Source of the DNA: Candidatus Nomurabacteria bacterium
GTDB lineage: Bacteria > Patescibacteriota > Saccharimonadia > Saccharimonadales > Saccharimonadaceae
DNA length: 8,487 nt
Assembly: GCA_031264785.1 (NCBI GenBank)
Contig: JAISDN010000032.1
Span: 1 to 8,487 of the forward strand
Reading direction: 5' to 3'
Each line of letters opens with the position of its first letter. Within the stretch, counting starts at the first letter, position 1. A program made the translations under genes and the position numbers. The notes under the pieces were generated by a model. The model saw only the letters and a list, made by a program, of their open reading frames with translations, had not been told where the DNA came from and made no database searches. Positions 6,625 through 8,487 of the stretch are shown here, in pieces.

Positions 6625-7833
6625 TTAGCCGACCAGCCAATCAATCAAATTATAATGTTTAATGTTGTCATTAGGTGAACGAAAATTTTTCTCAAGGGTT
6701 ATAACCAGTTTTTCGCCACTCGCAAGTCTACCAAAAGCGCCAAATTCTCGATCGACCGTGGCCATTGAATCAAGTTTGTAGGCCACCTGAATATATTTCA
6801 AATCTTTGCCTTTAGTCGCCACGAAGTCGATTTCTTTATCGCCCAATTTGCCAATATTTACAGTATAGCCACGATACAACAGCTCATTGTAAACAATATT
6901 TTCAAGGATTCCAGAGGTGAATTCTGGGCTATTGCCCAAAATCGCCTGCAAGATTGAATGGTCAGCCACATAAAACTTCTCAAAAGTTTTTAGCACTTCT
7001 TTGCCTTTGATATCATAACGATTAACTCGGGCTATAATGAAAGCCTCTTCCAGCGCATCAAGATAAGAATAAAGGGTTTCAATATCGATTTTACGGTTTT
7101 GACTTTTCAGGTAATCCGCAATGCTCTTGGCGGAAAAAGTGTTGCCAATATTACCCAGCGCAAATTTTACTACTCTATCAAGTTGATCGGTGTTGCGGAT
7201 TCTTTTGCGCTTCACCAAATCTCGCAAAATGATTGAGTTATAGATGTCCGCCACAATCTTGTCGCCTTGCTCGGCGTTCATACCGGCGACTTGGACGACG
7301 GGGAAACCGCCAATCCGCAGATATTCGCCAAATTCAGTTTCAACATCGTCGGGGTCACCTAATCGTTTTTGAAAATATAGATGTTCAGAAAAGGTTAGCG
7401 TACCGATATGAAACTCCACAAAACGCCCCGCAATACGAGTTGATAATTCGCTTGATAGCAAGTTAGAGTTTGATCCGGTGATATAAATGTCGTATTTTTT
7501 GCTGGCGTGCAGGCCGTTCACCACAATCTCCCAGCCGTCGACAAATTGAATTTCGTCGAGCAAAATATAACGAGTTTTTGGGGTTATAACCGTTTTTAGA
7601 TAAGCCGCTAGTTCCTGTTGATTGGTGATATTAATATATTCCAGCAATTCAAAGTTTATATATAAAACCGATTCTTGAATGTCCGACCGATCGAGTAAAT
7701 GTTGTTTGACCATCTGCATAATTGAGGACTTACCGCCACGACGAATGCCGGTTAGTACTTTGATGACAGGTTTATCGACAAACTCTATAATTTCGTCGAG
7801 GTATTTTTTGCGCTCTATGATTTCATATTCCAT
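6625..7833 (-). CDS. AAA-family ATPase with DUF4143 C-terminal domain (COG1373-like)
   Basis: 402-residue P-loop ATPase of the AAA_14/DUF4143 group, widespread but with no well-defined biochemical role. Walker A is G29IRRGGK35S36, Walker B is YILLDE (89-94, D93/E94), a sensor-1-like TGSNSNLL lies at 119-126, and STRIAGR (131-137) may carry the arginine finger. A winged-helix-like stretch spans about 231-275 (FSAKSIADYLKSQ). The C-terminus resembles a PD-(D/E)xK fold: E317 in VYNELLYRGY, D336 in KEIDFVA and the strand YIQVAYKL. The usual (E/Q)xK reads Q349-V-A351, without the Lys, so nuclease activity is doubtful. The length is normal and the gene intact. The start is the first ATG in frame; no Shine-Dalgarno precedes it, and the promoter places the mRNA 5' end about 3 nt upstream. 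Relatives are often found as lone accessory genes, sometimes suspected of roles in mobile-element or toxin biology; nothing here decides that. Confidence 0.94.
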   Translation of the reverse strand: MEYEIIERKKYLDEIIEFVDKPVIKVLTGIRRGGKSSIMQMVKQHLLDRSDIQESVLYINFELLEYINITNQQELAAYLKTVITPKTRYILLDEIQFVDGWEIVVNGLHASKKYDIYITGSNSNLLSSELSTRIAGRFVEFHIGTLTFSEHLYFQKRLGDPDDVETEFGEYLRIGGFPVVQVAGMNAEQGDKIVADIYNSIILRDLVKRKRIRNTDQLDRVVKFALGNIGNTFSAKSIADYLKSQNRKIDIETLYSYLDALEEAFIIARVNRYDIKGKEVLKTFEKFYVADHSILQAILGNSPEFTSGILENIVYNELLYRGYTVNIGKLGDKEIDFVATKGKDLKYIQVAYKLDSMATVDREFGAFGRLASGEKLVITLEKNFRSPNDNIKHYNLIDWLVG

Positions 7834-7842
7834 AATATACTC

Positions 7843-7871
7843 AGTTTAACAAATAATAACGCTCGTGTCAA
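7843..7871 (-). promoter_or_regulatory. Sigma-A promoter of the ATPase gene, predicting a leaderless mRNA
   Basis: On the minus strand: TTGACA (7871-7866), 17 bp, TAAACT (7848-7843), with TGT before the -10 as an extended -10. Only nine bases separate the -10 from the ATG at 7833, so transcription should start about 7836, two or three bases before the start codon. The absence of a Shine-Dalgarno agrees with this. Confidence 0.75.
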
Positions 7872-7929
7872 GTTTTTAGGATTATAATCCGAAAAACTTT
7901 ATTTTAAGGCTGATTTTTTCGGGTTATAA
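7870..7929. repeat. Three-arm repeat between the divergent ATPase and dnaK promoters
   Basis: A 30-bp near-perfect palindrome (7870-7899) has AAGTTTTT and AAAAACTT outside, GGATTATAATCC in the centre and one mismatch pair (7878/7891). A third arm, TTTTTCGGGTTATAA (7915-7929), is a 13/15 direct copy of 7873-7887, shifted by 42 bp. It also pairs with 7882-7896 over 15 positions with one G-U. The first arm overlaps the ATPase -35 by two bases. It could be a multi-site operator or alternative hairpins; read on the plus strand, the palindrome is followed by a T-rich tract, so it could also stop transcription running antisense to the ATPase. Confidence 0.6.
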
Positions 7930-7936
7930 AAATATA

Positions 7937-7963
7937 TTAGCACTCTATTGACACGAGTGCTAA
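7937..7963 (+). promoter_or_regulatory. CIRCE operator 1 (HrcA site), perfect
   Basis: TTAGCACTC and GAGTGCTAA flank a 9-bp spacer, matching the CIRCE consensus exactly. The -35 of the dnaK promoter lies in the spacer, so HrcA bound here would block RNA polymerase at normal temperature and release it during heat or folding stress. No hrcA gene is in the window. Confidence 0.97.
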
Positions 7964-7977
7964 TGTTGGTGTATACT
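7948..7977 (+). promoter_or_regulatory. Sigma-A promoter of dnaK
   Basis: TTGACA (7948-7953), 18 bp, TATACT (7972-7977). The start should be near 7984, leaving a leader of about 58 nt. The -35 lies inside CIRCE 1, and the start point is immediately before CIRCE 2. Confidence 0.85.
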
Positions 7978-7984
7978 AGAGGTA

Positions 7985-8011
7985 TTAGCACTCACACCTA
8001 ACGAGTGCCAA
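7985..8011 (+). promoter_or_regulatory. CIRCE operator 2 (HrcA site), one mismatch
   Basis: TTAGCACTC, 9-bp spacer, GAGTGCCAA: one change from consensus in the right arm. It covers roughly +2 to +28 of the dnaK transcript, so it can act both as a DNA operator and as a hairpin in the 5' leader. Centres of the two CIRCE copies are 48 bp apart. Confidence 0.93.
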
Positions 8012-8041
8012 AACATAAGTTTAATAAACGAAAGGAATAAA

Positions 8042-8487
8042 ATGGGTAAAATTATCGGAATCGACCTCGGTACGACCAACAGTGCTATGGCTTATATGGT
8101 GGCCGGCAAACCAGAGGTGATTACAAATGCGGAGGGCGATCGGACGACGCCTTCAGTGGTGGCGATTAATAAAAAGGGCGAGCGGCTGGTTGGCAAGGTG
8201 GCGCAGCGCCAGCGGGTGACTAATGCTACCGGCACGATTTATGGGATCAAGCGGCTGATTGGGCGTAAATTTGGTGACAAGGAAGTTCAAGGCGACATCA
8301 AAATTATGCCTTATAAAATTGTTTCTAACAAAGGCAATGCTGGCGTGGAGCTGGGTGATAAGACTTATAGCCCAGAGGAAATTAGCGCGATGATTTTGTC
8401 TAAACTAAAGGCCGATGCTGAGGCTTTCCTCGGCGAACCGGTGACAGAGGCGGTCATTACCGTGCCGGCTTATTTTGATGATTCACA
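8042..8487 (+). CDS. dnaK: Molecular chaperone DnaK (Hsp70), N-terminal part
   Basis: ATP-driven chaperone that binds unfolded segments of cytoplasmic proteins, normally with DnaJ and GrpE. The first 148 residues of the ATPase domain are present; the window ends mid-gene. Visible are the phosphate-binding [10 protein letters not shown] (5-14), the catalytic-lysine region with K70 in [11 protein letters not shown], and [18 protein letters not shown] (131-148). Residues about 76-105 align by eye with the segment of E. coli DnaK that is missing from Firmicutes and Actinobacteria, so this is the longer, insert-containing type. The start is fixed by AAAGGA (8031-8036) five bases before the ATG. 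Transcription is controlled by two CIRCE sites. dnaK is the first gene of its transcript: hrcA and grpE do not precede it, unlike the common hrcA-grpE-dnaK-dnaJ order. Confidence 0.98.
   Translation, partial: MGKIIGIDLGTTNSAMAYMVAGKPEVITNAEGDRTTPSVVAINKKGERLVGKVAQRQRVTNATGTIYGIKRLIGRKFGDKEVQGDIKIMPYKIVSNKGNAGVELGDKTYSPEEISAMILSKLKADAEAFLGEPVTEAVITVPAYFDDS

Noticed and set aside
7575..7589. Further copy of the intergenic motif (TTTTTGGGGTTATAA) inside the ATPase gene, and a similar GGGTTATAACC near 6697
   Set aside because: Both encode K-x-VIT peptides on the minus strand (KTVITPK, KLVITLEK), so the similarity is most simply a result of coding sequence.

Overview
The window is about 8.5 kb of compact bacterial chromosome with six protein genes and short regulatory gaps. 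No tRNA, rRNA, CRISPR array or mobile element was seen, and no gene-free stretch exceeds about 210 bases. UGA acts as a stop (ends of the first gene and of the 85-codon gene), so the standard bacterial code is used. The mix is an IscS/NifS-type desulfurase with an IscU scaffold, a stand-alone B12-dependent ribonucleotide reductase, dnaK under CIRCE, a COG1373-type ATPase and two proteins I do not recognise. This fits a small-genome bacterium, possibly of the Candidate Phyla Radiation (Patescibacteria); that placement is an inference.

Layout. (1) 1-877, plus strand: the 3' end of a cysteine desulfurase gene overlaps an iscU-like gene by ATGA, forming an Fe-S cluster operon. (2) 903-3833, plus: a sigma-A promoter with a near-perfect NrdR box over its -10 and start point drives nrdJ, an adenosylcobalamin-dependent ribonucleotide reductase. 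The box covers the upstream GTG, so translation probably starts at the ATG at 1011. (3) 3841-4216, plus: a strong promoter and an 83-nt structured leader (5'-terminal hairpin, second hairpin, rRNA-style boxA-like sequence, 12-nt perfect Shine-Dalgarno) precede an 85-codon gene of unknown function, followed by a 12-bp inverted repeat. (4) 4262-6610, plus: another promoter and a 755-aa charged, probably cytoplasmic, helical protein with a C-terminal coiled coil, unrecognised. (5) 7833-6625, minus: an AAA/DUF4143 ATPase whose promoter predicts an almost leaderless mRNA; it converges on the 755-aa gene with 14 bp between stop codons. (6) 7937-8487, plus: dnaK, 3'-truncated by the window edge, with two CIRCE operators bracketing its promoter.

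The recognised genes are housekeeping: Fe-S assembly, dNTP synthesis and protein folding. The less ordinary material is regulatory and orphan: the NrdR box that settles the nrdJ start, the rRNA-like leader on a small orphan gene, the large coiled-coil orphan beside it, and a three-arm repeat between the divergent ATPase and dnaK promoters. All promoter, operator and hairpin calls were made by eye; no search or folding program was run.
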